Assembly: GCA_003344405.1 (NCBI GenBank) | Contig: NOWV01000002.1 | Location: 620,001-684,000 of the forward strand | Reading direction: 5' to 3' | Length of the DNA stretch: 64,000 nucleotides | DNA from: Trichoplax sp. H2 | Taxonomy: Eukaryota; Placozoa; Uniplacotomia; Trichoplacea | Shown: piece by piece, positions 1-11,100 of the stretch | Numbering within the stretch: position 1 is the stretch's first letter | How the letters are laid out: the number at the start of each line of letters is the position of its first letter | Translations under genes and position numbers: made by a program | The notes under the pieces: generated by a model | Told to the model about the DNA's origin: nothing | Databases searched by the model: none | What the model saw: the letters and a program-made list of their open reading frames with translations, nothing else

Positions 1-114
1 TCTTGGCTCTAGTGTTTGCTTATATTACAGTTTTAGTCGATCTGGATCAACGGCCATTACTACTACATTATGTTAAGAATTTATATATTGATTTTTACTT
101 ATAGGTTATCATAC

Positions 115-1811
115 CGACAATGCCTATTTTTTCGAATAAAAGAAAATTCTTTGGCACATCCGCAGCAATGCTTAGAAGCTGTAATTGGCTGTCAGAATCC
201 GCTTAGATTAGTACTGTATACGATTGTTATGTACATACCTAAATATTTATAGATATTATCTTCCTTATATTTGAAATGGCTGATTTTTTAAATATCCAAG
301 GATATAGTAGATTAGTAGAAATACTGTGTCAATCTTACCATCCAGTTATTTGATTTTTGCCATTCAGGTATGCCGTTAAAGCTGTTTAAAAAGAGCTTAG
401 CAGAAGTAACCAATGATGAAGAAGAGATCATTCCTCTAAATCCATCTATTAAACGAGTTATTTCTGCATGCAGTAAAGCCGCAACTGATGGAGATTTATT
501 CAATTTTCCGTCAACCTCCGATCTTGTTACGCTTCCACTTCTAATTAATACTCTTTCATCCCTCATTTGACGTTGAAAACGGGTATAATCTTGCATTAAA
601 TTTGTCATGGTTCCCATTGCCTGAGCTTCAGGCTGATAACAGTGTAAACAGACCTAGAAAGAGTTACTTGAGTGTTATTAATCTGTTCTTAAAGTGACAT
701 TAACATCGTGCAGGATGAAAAAATTTTTATAATCCTACAGGATCAAGCCATGAAATTTGCTAATAAAAGATTTTAAAGCTAATTTAGTCCATCAAGGTGA
801 CTATATAACTATCACTTCAAAACGTCAACGAGTTGAAACAAGGATGATCTAACCTACCCTGTATAATTGCCCATTAACATGATAATTTGCTGTAGGTGAT
901 AATCTTCTCTTATAGTTGCTACAACTGCCACAGAATATTTCTCCACATCTGCATCAAGACGAACTGATTAACAATTTGTAAATTTATACTAAAATTAACA
1001 ATTAAATCCTTAAGGAATATAGTTCAAATGCAGTAAGAACATAGATATAATTTGAACACGGCATACTGTACATGCATACCGCTAAATAAAAATTATATAC
1101 ACAACATTAAAAAATACAGCATATGAAATTTATTGTTTTGCTATGAAAGTAATCGCATTTTGAAGCAGTAGTACAACCATTACAAATACTAGACAACCCG
1201 TTCAATTGAAAGGAACGTTTGAGTTTGTTTAGGCTTGCTTTGCTACATTAATCAAATGTATCTGGTATTTATTATCGATGTTTATTAATTATTCTTGTAG
1301 TAGACCTGGCATGATTATTTGTAGTGATTTAACAGCTCTAAGTTTGTAAATTATATAATTCAATTGTATTTGTTTATTCTTAATACTGCAGTTCAACCTG
1401 AAATATAAAGCATACCATCGTGTGTGTGTGCATTACAATTATTACACAATATCTAGAGTCATATCTATCATGTAAGCGGTGAAAGCTACTGCACATTATT
1501 TAAAATTTCTTTAATTTTAATATAGCTCAAGAGAGTACTTTCACGTTCAAAGGAATGCTTAATCAAGTAAGTGATGAGGTAGCTTACATTCTGCAGTGGT
1601 GCCGTCTTTCAATTATAGTAAATTTCTTCTTACAATTTAAGTTGGCACAGTAATCTCTCATCTGATTTGGAACCCAATGGGACTGTGTAATAGGGGCTAC
1701 AGACACAGTGCCTTCATGATTTTGCAATAAATTTGTTATTTCGTCATTATAAGTATTCGAATCCGTGGTGTTAGTGGAATTAAGAATATCATAGTTATTG
1801 TTGCGAGCCAT
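115..1811 (-). CDS. Protein with two FYVE-type zinc fingers (5' part; 3' end lies beyond the window)
   Basis: Four exons read on the minus strand: 1811-1588, 948-858, 653-339 and 188-115. All have GT-AG borders and agreeing phases (2, 0, 0). The start is the ATG at 1811, with an in-frame TAG four codons upstream. After about 45 polar residues comes a full FYVE finger: HWVPN, CANLNC, the basic RRHHCR patch, CGEIFCGSC, then RVCLHC. This is the known family signature for binding PI3P on endosomes. The usual WxxD aspartate is replaced by Asn. A roughly 100-residue helical, charged linker follows, then a second, less canonical finger (CCGCAKEF...NRHCR) cut by the next intron. Two fingers of this kind recall the fungal Pep7/Vac1 and rabenosyn-5 group, but I cannot assign orthology. 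An endosomal PI3P-dependent role is inferred from the domain. The remaining exons should lie to the left of base 1. Confidence 0.85.
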
Positions 1812-2904
1812 CTGGGATTCCTACATGTCAAATAAAAAAAGAATAGAATAGTAAACATTAACATCAAAATAAACTTCTCGTATAATAAATACCAGCGATG
1901 GGTAAAGATATTGCCATTAACGGTTATTACATGAAGCGATTGCATTGTAACATTATTTTTGGTATGGTAGTGATCGATAGCAGTTGCAGTGAGAATTTAC
2001 TTTCATTGCTAATTTTTACGATGTCATTGCAAAAAATACTACAGTATGTGGCATTTCTTTCTTCAATGGCACTTTTCTTGGTATTTTGCATTATCATGAT
2101 CAGTCAATTTGATACGTAGCCATAGGATGGGTTATTACAGATAAATGTGATCAGATAGATAGTGCATCAATTGAAAAATGACCGTAGTAGCCATAAATAC
2201 TATAAGCAGTTGAAAAAGTGGATGATTATGATCAATGTTAATGGACTATGATCTCGTGCTCATATTGATTTACCGAAACTTGGTATTATCATTAGTTATT
2301 TATCTTAATCTAATTTTCATGTGTAAATGGTTTTAAGATTACAGTACTGTATTATATCAGTCCAAGATAAAAATAAATGACATTTTGATTATCGATGTGT
2401 TATGTACGGCTTGAACAGTAGTAGATTGACAATTATCTAGAAGGAAAATGAACCAATTAATTACGTCATTGATTGATTCATTACAATACAATTTATGTAA
2501 TCTAAACAGTTTACCTTTTTGGCATTACTACTTCTAATTAACATTATACCTGCAGTATGTTTAGCTCTAGCTCTCAATCAACGTCATCTTTGCTTTATAG
2601 AGCAATATTATTCATTACTGAAACACTCACTATCACTTTCTTAAGGTAATGGTGGCAAAAGTAAACAGCAGCACATTGATGATTCTAACTTATATAAAAT
2701 ATGTAATCATCGAAATTCAAACCTGACGCTATCGGAATTCACTGTTGTCAATTGTGATTGGAAACCTAAGTGCAGTATTCGTTGACTACAGTACACAGAG
2801 TAGTGATCAAGGATCGTTGGGGCCAAGAGTGCAGTCTAAGCAAGTTTATCGTTCTCTCTTTCTTTGCAGCCAGTAGAATAGTTGTAATAATCTTTCCCCC
2901 CAAA

Positions 2905-5900
2905 ATGACAGAAATAAGAGATCAATTTCTTCTAGAAATGGACTGCCAGGTTAGTCATTGGTGAACGTTGATTGGCACTAACGTTTAACAAAAGTCAAAA
3001 AACTGTTGACATTCCAACTGGTTCTGGTACCAAACTGTTGACATTCCAACTGGTTCTGGTACCGTACTAGTACAGGTCTAGATCGAATTTGAATGACGTC
3101 ATGTAGAGAGTGGAGTACTGTACGGGTGTACGGACTGTACTGTACTTCTTTTTGCTTGAGTAGAAATGGGGCCAATGAGCGCACGTTTCTCTTTCACTGT
3201 TGGTGACATACAAAATAGCACTTGCATGGGCACCAACATACAGTACTGTAGAGGGTGTGTGGAAAGCCATTGGATATTTCAAAGTGTAATATCAGGATAT
3301 TTTCCAATGATTTTCCACACATTTTTGTTGTAATCGTATAGAGTAAAGCTTATTATTTTTCATGGTAATAGCTGTCATGACCATACCCTTACCAAAAAGA
3401 CGCTAAGATAAATTGAACCCGCACGTCTCAATATCGTCCATACAGGGGTAACAACAAGTGTTCTTACTGCAAGTTCACTTTAACTGTACAGTCGAAAGGA
3501 AGAGGGGGAGGGAAATCGGTAAGGCATGTTCGATTCGCCGCAAACCTCCACTCGTAGGCAAAATAATATGGAGCCTGACCAAATTATCGGCTTCCATCGA
3601 TACCATTAAACATTGAACATTTAATGGCGAACAACGCTGAGTGTAATGCATCGATACAGTAGGTTAGTGGCCTAGTAGACTACTATCGGTGCGATGAGGT
3701 AGTCAGTTCCGTTGTCGGTGGTAAAAAGAAGAAATGCTTTTCTTTCATCTTTACTGTGTGTCACTGAGAAGGCTACATTATAGAGATTGTAATGAATTAT
3801 GATAATGATAATCGACAGTGCAGTTAGGCGCTGGATGCTTAATGCAAAATTGTATCCCCTGTGCATAAAAATGATCACCGTTACTCATGTCCTATTTCTA
3901 GTGAAGCGGTGGTAATTTTTGATGCACGGGGATACAGTTTTAATGGAGTAGTCCCTGACTGTACAGGCAGTGAAAGCCTCGCTCGTGATACTTGGCGTTT
4001 AGAGGTACTTTCTACTTAATGTCATTAAGCCAAATTGTCCTACACCAGTAATTTCCAATTTTCTTGACTACCGTATTAGCCTATTCTAATTTTAGATAGT
4101 ACCGTAGAGTACTGTACAGTATGTTGGGATGATTTCTCCAATTCTATTCTACACTACAGTACATTGTGCAATATTACCAACAGTATTGAGTATTGAGTAG
4201 TGTATTGTAACCCCACTACGACTAAACATTTAATCCGATTGAAAGCGCTACATAAAATCCGAATCCGATCCGAAAACTATTGAGTAGAGATGTTGAACGC
4301 CTTGCGGAAAGCGGTTGATCGCTGATAGCCGAACTGGATCGCAGTATCATGGATTGCTCATGGTCAATAAATACCGCTATTTATGGAGTAGTCCGAGACT
4401 ATATGCCACAATGAAAAAGCGAAAGTCAGTTTCAATTTCAATGACACTCTACAGTATAGGATAGGCTATTTTCTGTCCTGTGCGATCTTCTTGATTTTCT
4501 CCGTTGCAATCCGCAAAAGGAAGTGGATCACGCCATACTTTTACAGTAGTTAAGAGCTTGACAGTATTGTACTGTACTGTACAGTACGGCGTTCAAGATC
4601 TGTTTTTTGTCTGTGCTACCGTAGAACTACTGTAGTGTACCGTGCGTACTGTACAAAGAAGTATCAGCAGTTTCCCGCGAAAATGATGGAGGTCGACACC
4701 CGTCATGAGGTCTGATTGGTTGATTCTAGAAGACGATTGAATTCATTATTTATACAGTACAGTACAGTATACGGTACAGGACAGTACAGTACTGGACTGC
4801 AATAAGACTAACAATAACCACCACAACCGTGACAGACATGGAACGTTTTTTTGATGGTATGGTTTCCAGTCCCGTCCCGTACCGTACCGTTCTGGTCCGG
4901 ATTCTTCCCATGACCGTAGTAGACTACCGTGCTAGTGGATAGGACACAGTAGCCGGCGACTTGGATGTCAAGTCGGTACGATACAAGCAATTCTACATGT
5001 AGCAAGTTGTCAATGAAAATCAGTTGTTGCCGTCGTCTTTGACAGTCTAAAATTCAATTCCAAATTGACATCAAGACGCTGTGGAAATTAATTCCTTGTG
5101 TGGCGCGTAATTCTGAAAGGCGTAAATTGGAGACCTTTACTCGGTTAGCTTATCAATAGATACAGTCAATTTATAGGTTGGAAGTTTGCACTTGTTCCCC
5201 TGTGTATTGCAGCGTTGAATGATTTACTATAGGATAGCTGGTACTCCAATCATTCAACTGTCCATTTCCCCTCTACAATGATATCACCGTGGTAGCTACT
5301 GACGTTATTTTGTAGTAATTCATTCTCCATGGAAAGAGAAATCACGATATGCTATTCGCCATTTTTTCTTCATACCAAGCGCCTACTAAAGTTAGACGAG
5401 ATATTGCTGACTCCCTACTAGTTGTTCAATGGATTCTTATTGTAAACATGTGCGCTTATGCCCTAGTCATAAACTTGAATGAGGATCGTTTTATACTTAA
5501 TGCAAGATAGTTCAGCACAATCATCAAGAACAAATGCCCTCTTTACTCTACTCTATTGTACAGCTTACTACAAGCTGTAAAAGAGACAATTTGCTCAAGT
5601 CATAGCGTAAATTCACACATGTATCCAGCAATGTAGGTCGTCTCTCACTTCTTCATACGCGTACTCCAATAATATCATTTTTCAACTTCCCCCAAAAATT
5701 GCTACCTTCTCCACAACATCATCAACTGTAATCCATTTCAATGGACAACTGTTAAGCAATGCCAAAAGCCACAGCTCGCTATACTGTACAGTACATAATA
5801 GTTCTGCAAAGTGGAAGCCAAATTTCTTTTACTCCAACATAGTTGAAAGAACGCTCTACGCTAAGAATAAATGAAATACGGTAACAAGAAGTTGTGATGG

Positions 5901-7531
5901 GATCTCTTCAATATCTCTAAATACAACAGACACTGCTACGTTTGCTACTGGAGTATGGTATAATTCACCCAATTGATATGAATTCAAAAAATGATAATCA
6001 ATTATGAACTATCGCTATTCAGAACACAATTTGTATTAGACTTCCGTACCAGAATTGACAGTACTGTCCTGATTCTCGAAATGGACGTAATCGCAACTTT
6101 TACTTAAGGCTGTACATTAATTATTACAAAGGATTCAGGCTCAATGCAAAATTATTTTCAACTTTAGTCTTCATTTGATTCAGTCAATTTCACTACCATA
6201 CTATATTCAATTTTCTGCAATTTTAGAGAATGGAAGCTTAGTTAATTTTAGTATACGTAATGTAGTATTATTATTGAATACAAATACCAATGGATATACA
6301 TTAAGTATAATAAATTTTAGAGTTGACCTAAAAAAATAAGAAGAATGACTGCTATATCTACAGTAATTAAACATATTCAGTTATAGTGTACGTGTATATA
6401 CTGTAGAGAGAGCATACAGTTATTATCTCATTGCCCTTCATTTTCAGGCAGTTATTACAGTATCGATACATACGACGTAAATCATCACTGCTTGATGTTA
6501 TTCGGTCTGGCCTAGAAAATCTGATCGTACTCGTATTATCCCTTATTATTGTTATTGCAATAGCACTTGGATACTATACAGTATATCTTCCATTTAATAC
6601 ACATTATAATAACTACAAACTAATGAATTATACATATACATCTTATACATTTATGCATCACTTCTAGTGTATATGTTGCAATATTGATACAGTATAATCT
6701 CAGCACATTTTTATGCAGCTGTTGTTGTTACTGTCAAGAATCTGTCACTGATTCATATTATTCGGTCTATTCATGTTTCTATTATCGCTCATTGCATCGC
6801 ATTTTTGCGCTAAATTGTCCCTTTAGTAATCATTGTACTATCGTGTGTTGTGGCAGTAGTGTACTTTTTACTATCATCTGATATGTGCATTCATCTCAGT
6901 CCATTGGCTTTTCTAAATATCTCTATGATGTACACACCTGCTGCACACCTGCTGCGTACATACAGTCTGTGCAGCAGAAATAACTTGAATAAAGCAGTAA
7001 TAGTCTTCTATACGTACATTACTCTAATGTTCAATAAACTGTAGATTTTTCCTGTGCTTCGCTGAAACTATGTATGCAGAAAACTCACTTTACCAGAGCG
7101 CCAGCTACCCTTTATTGCCGTGACGCGTTTAGTTATACACAACTGCGCTGCTAAAGACTGTAGGTAACCCTACACTTATTTAGCAGTGTCGTAGCTGAAC
7201 TGAACGGACAGCACTGTAGTGAAAATGTTTATGAGCTTGTATTTGTATTACGGTGTGTAATTTTATTTATATTGTAGCTGAATGTTTAGTAAGCTATACA
7301 TTTAATTACTGTGTTAGAAGATTTGGTTCTATTAGTCCTTAATAACGTGCCAACTATACTTCAAGATTAGTGAGCCTAAATGAAACTTACCACAGTATAG
7401 CTCTTGCGGATGTTATGATTAGGCCGAAATATGTTTCTGTAAGACCCTATAAATTAGTATAATGGGTCAACATACTATCATTCCTATACTAATTTTACAT
7501 TTGCAAGGTGTATGGTACAATAAATTATTAA
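2905..7531 (+). CDS. Candidate unidentified multi-exon gene (exon-like segments only)
   Basis: I do not recognise this protein. A first exon at 2905-2949 starts with ATG after a pyrimidine-rich stretch and ends at a GTTAGT donor. Later open segments with plausible splice borders lie at 3902-4004 (contains VVIFDARGYSFNGVVPDC), 4671-4709, 5046-5143 (contains DIKTLWKLIPCVARN), 5564-5606, 5843-5880, 7080-7163, 7184-7252, 7396-7438 and 7508-7531, where a TAA is followed by an overlapping AATAAA. Several neighbours agree in phase: 4671/5046/5564/5843, and 7184/7396/7508. Two problems weaken the model. The gap 7164-7183 is only 20 bp, too short for a normal intron, and the joins 2949-3902 and 5880-7080 are not resolved. 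It may be a real gene with some wrong exons, two genes, a decayed gene, or chance. Confidence 0.22.
3001..3063. repeat. Two tandem copies of a 32-bp unit
   Basis: The unit beginning AACTGTTGACATTCC and ending GGTTCTGGTACC occurs twice in direct succession with no visible mismatch. No function is evident. Confidence 0.9.
3989..4822. repeat. Segment also present as a separate contig at 15932-16708
   Basis: The sequence from TACTTGGCGTTTAGAG to CAATAACCACC reappears almost base for base between two N gaps at 15932-16708. The two copies differ by scattered substitutions, by an 87-bp block flanked by the direct repeat TATTGAGTAG that is present only here, and by the length of the GTAC-rich tract. 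This looks like two alleles of one locus. Confidence 0.85.
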
Positions 7532-8128
7532 TCAATGTGGAGTTAAAAGAATCGTTATACTTATCGCCGATTGAGTGGTGATATTGGTTACCATATTGTG
7601 TACATGATTATAAGCTAAATTTTTATGTGTATAAGTTATACGTAGCTATTTCACTTTAAGCTACACTACTGCATTGGTGTTGCGACCTCTTGAATTCTTC
7701 GACAGTTAATGAAGTACGGTTTACTTCAAATACAATATTATAACGTATTTTACAATGCATAAAAGTTGCGCAGAGAATGATTAGAAGATTTATTGCACTT
7801 AAAGTAGCTATTACAGGTTAAAGCCTTTTGCCAATGCAAAATAGCTAGCATATACGATGGATAGATAGGCAGTGGATTTACTATTATATAAATTACAGGT
7901 CAATTAGAATAGCGCAATCGCTTCAGTTTTATGTACTTTAAAGATATCGTTATCACGTCATGTTCACGCGTATAGAAGATTTGACAGCAAATTGAAATTC
8001 GTGTAGCCCCTTATTGTAATGAATATTGTACTGAAATTGATATGCGATACAAATAGGCTGGTGTTTATAACCACGTAATTTCTTTAGTTTATTAAATCTG
8101 ATGTTTCTATGTTAAGGTCTCAGGAATC

Positions 8129-11100
8129 ATGATGGCTTCCTCACTAGCAGTTACTCACTGTGCTAATAACGCTAACAATGATGAAGATAGCAGGTATTTT
8201 ATTAACATTAATAGCTTTTGATGCAGGGCAGTTAGATTACATCTCTATAACCCGTATAAGTAGCTGTTTAGTGGTATATATATATATAGGTAATGGTAGA
8301 TAAGCCACTTTTATATATCACTGATTGTGCACGTATTATATATAGTTATACCGATCAAACCATCCGGGATTTATTCAAGGACTTGCATAGCAATCTTAAT
8401 ATCACTGACCCGCTTGTGTTAGAGGAAGGATGGAATATGTGGAAGATTATTTCCGAGACCTTCAAAATTGTTAAAAATGTACGTTCGTAAATAAATGTTA
8501 CTAGTTACTTGTACATACTTCTATATTTTGATACTAGTTATGCTTCCTTATAGTCTTCATTTTTCAACCCAGTTCTCATCGTTCTCTAAATAAATTTTAT
8601 AGGATATCTCGCAGTGGGTATGTGCTATTAACTACATTGCTATTTATACGGCTAGGTAAGTAATATGAATGAAGTAAATAATTCGCATATTAGGATTATA
8701 CATTGTATAGATATGTACATGATCTTAATGTATGCATTCTCGTGATAGAATGTCATCAAAGGCTAGCATCCTTAAACCAATTCCTAAAGTTTTAAACCAT
8801 TTGATGGCTGCAAGAATAAAGTAATTTTTATATTTATACTCTCAACTTAATCAACCTTTACTACTCACATGTAATCTTGTAAATTATTGCATTTTTTAAT
8901 AGTATATTAGACTTTATCGATAAGCTTCAGAAACTAGGTGAAATTATTTCTGTTGAGAATCATGCAGCCAAGAAGCAAATTTATTTATTGAGTCGAAAGT
9001 ATTTAATAGATGCTGCACTGTTCGCCAAATGTGACCTGTAAGACTATATCGGTCCAACCTTATAATCCTTCATTATACTACAAAGTTTACATTAATGAAC
9101 TCGCTAGATATGTTAGTACTAAATGAAGTTCTTTTTTGGTCAATCTTGTAGGCTGATTGAGTTAGTCTTTCGTAAAGATATCGATAAGAGCATTCATAAG
9201 TTTAAAGATCTGCTTGATAATCCTAGAAGTTACATATGGTTATTGTTTTTAGTTGCCAAAGGTAAATATAACTTAAGTCTGTTTCATCTGCTGTTCCAAA
9301 TTTATATACATAGGCAGAATCGCTCACAAGAATTTTATCAACTATTTTATGATACCTAATCATTTTACTTGCGTATTAGATTCTCTACTAAAGGATCCAG
9401 AGCTATACATTGCGTACTACTTATTAATTTGCTGCGTTAACCATCTAGCAAAATCGGTACCTTCGAGTTTTATAAAAGAAAATTATCGTGAGTACTAAAC
9501 ATTAATATCTGAATATTGTAATATTTATGTTAACAAATTAAACAGCTACTTGATTTGTTTCCACTAGGTACTTTAATAGGAACTGATACTGAAAGCGTGA
9601 GTCACTTGATTTATGATGATAAAATTGCTATACTTTTTGAAACAGTAGACTTTATGAAACTTAAAAATATTTTTATCATAAATTTTGGGCAACAGGTTAG
9701 TTCTGAAATTTTACGGAAGTTGTGCGAAGATTTACATGTGCAGTATGAGGGGGTGCGTGATATTATAAACATTTTTACCTATTGCGTATACCTTACAAAA
9801 ATCATGATAGCTATACTTCGGTTTACAATGTATTTGATTGATTTTTTACAGGTTAGAGACTTTCATAATAACTGCTGGACTAGATTTCAAGTGACTGGAT
9901 CGAGTATTCTAAATCCCTTAAAGGTAAGAGCAACATTCATTTACTTAAATACTGTAACATACTAACTACTGTATATAGTCTGCGGATAATTGCATCACAG
10001 CATCCGCTACTAATCATAATACTACAGTACTATCCGTAATTGTATGCGTATTATTATTATTCTATTATATAATTTTTATGTTATTACAAATTAGATTGAT
10101 AATCTTAATAGAGAATATGAGGCTGCATTCATCAAGAATGGTACGAAAATTTGGTTCTGAACTTCTTAAATCTCTAGACTTGTAATGTGTTATCATATTA
10201 TTTCTAATCCTGATTAATTCGATTTTATTGAATAATTTTACAAGGTGACTTTGATGAGCGAGCATTTTTGGATGAATCTATTTTTGATAGCATGTTAAAG
10301 CCAAAGTATGTACTTCACATCGTTTATAGATAAATTAGTCAATACTTGGTAATACGCTTCTTACATTTTTACTAGTCTGTTAAGATATCGCATTACTTAC
10401 AATAAAAATTCTGGTTTGACAGGTCTACCGGGAAAGAAGATCGTGGTAGCTATAGAAAAGATCCACCACCTACACCTGTAAAGTAAGTTAACGAGCAAGT
10501 TTTGGTACATCTATTACATCTATGTGCAAAGATATATGGAATTAGAGGGGACTATTAATGGTTTATTATTGTTATAATAGATCTACGATGAAAAGCATTG
10601 CTAATTTGTTAGCTCTCCTAACATCTACTGAGTAAGTCATTTCAGAAATATTATTAAATAATGGCGTTATTTGACGTACTGTAGACACCTTAAAATGATG
10701 ATAACATATCGTATTGACTTTGTTCTTAGTACCACGCCAGGATCATTACTTTGTGATTACTTCAAGGTACGTTGTGTCTATTATTTAGTTAATGTAAGGC
10801 AACTACTAAGAATTAATGATGTCTAATACTGTTTCTTATACAGAAATGCTGTCCGAATCCATTTGATAGCATTCTTGCTCGTTTAGAACGTAAGTAAATG
10901 ACTCATTTGCGTCACGATTTTCGTTTCGATAGTTCATCGTTTAATCGTCAATTGATTACTGATAGGGTATCGAGATGTTTTCGTACAGAAATACGCAAAG
11001 CAGACAAGCTCAGCTTATTCCTCAATTAGTGATAAGGTACTTTTGACTACCGGAACAGAATTTCTGTAACGCTGTGTTTTGTATATATGGATAGGAGGAC

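Larger units (their letters stand above)
1812..8128. other. Gene-poor interval between the FYVE gene and RB1
   Basis: About 6.3 kb with no gene that I recognise. It contains a 32-bp tandem pair (3001-3063), a segment duplicated elsewhere in the scaffold (3989-4822), clusters of GTAC-containing palindromes (4560-4640 and 4750-4800), and a string of exon-like open segments listed separately at 2905-7531. Other open frames here start with TTG or GTG, or are short. Confidence 0.5.

Noticed and set aside
3500-3560. GTTCGATTCGCC resembling a tRNA B box
   Set aside because: No A box, anticodon arm or acceptor pairing can be built around it.
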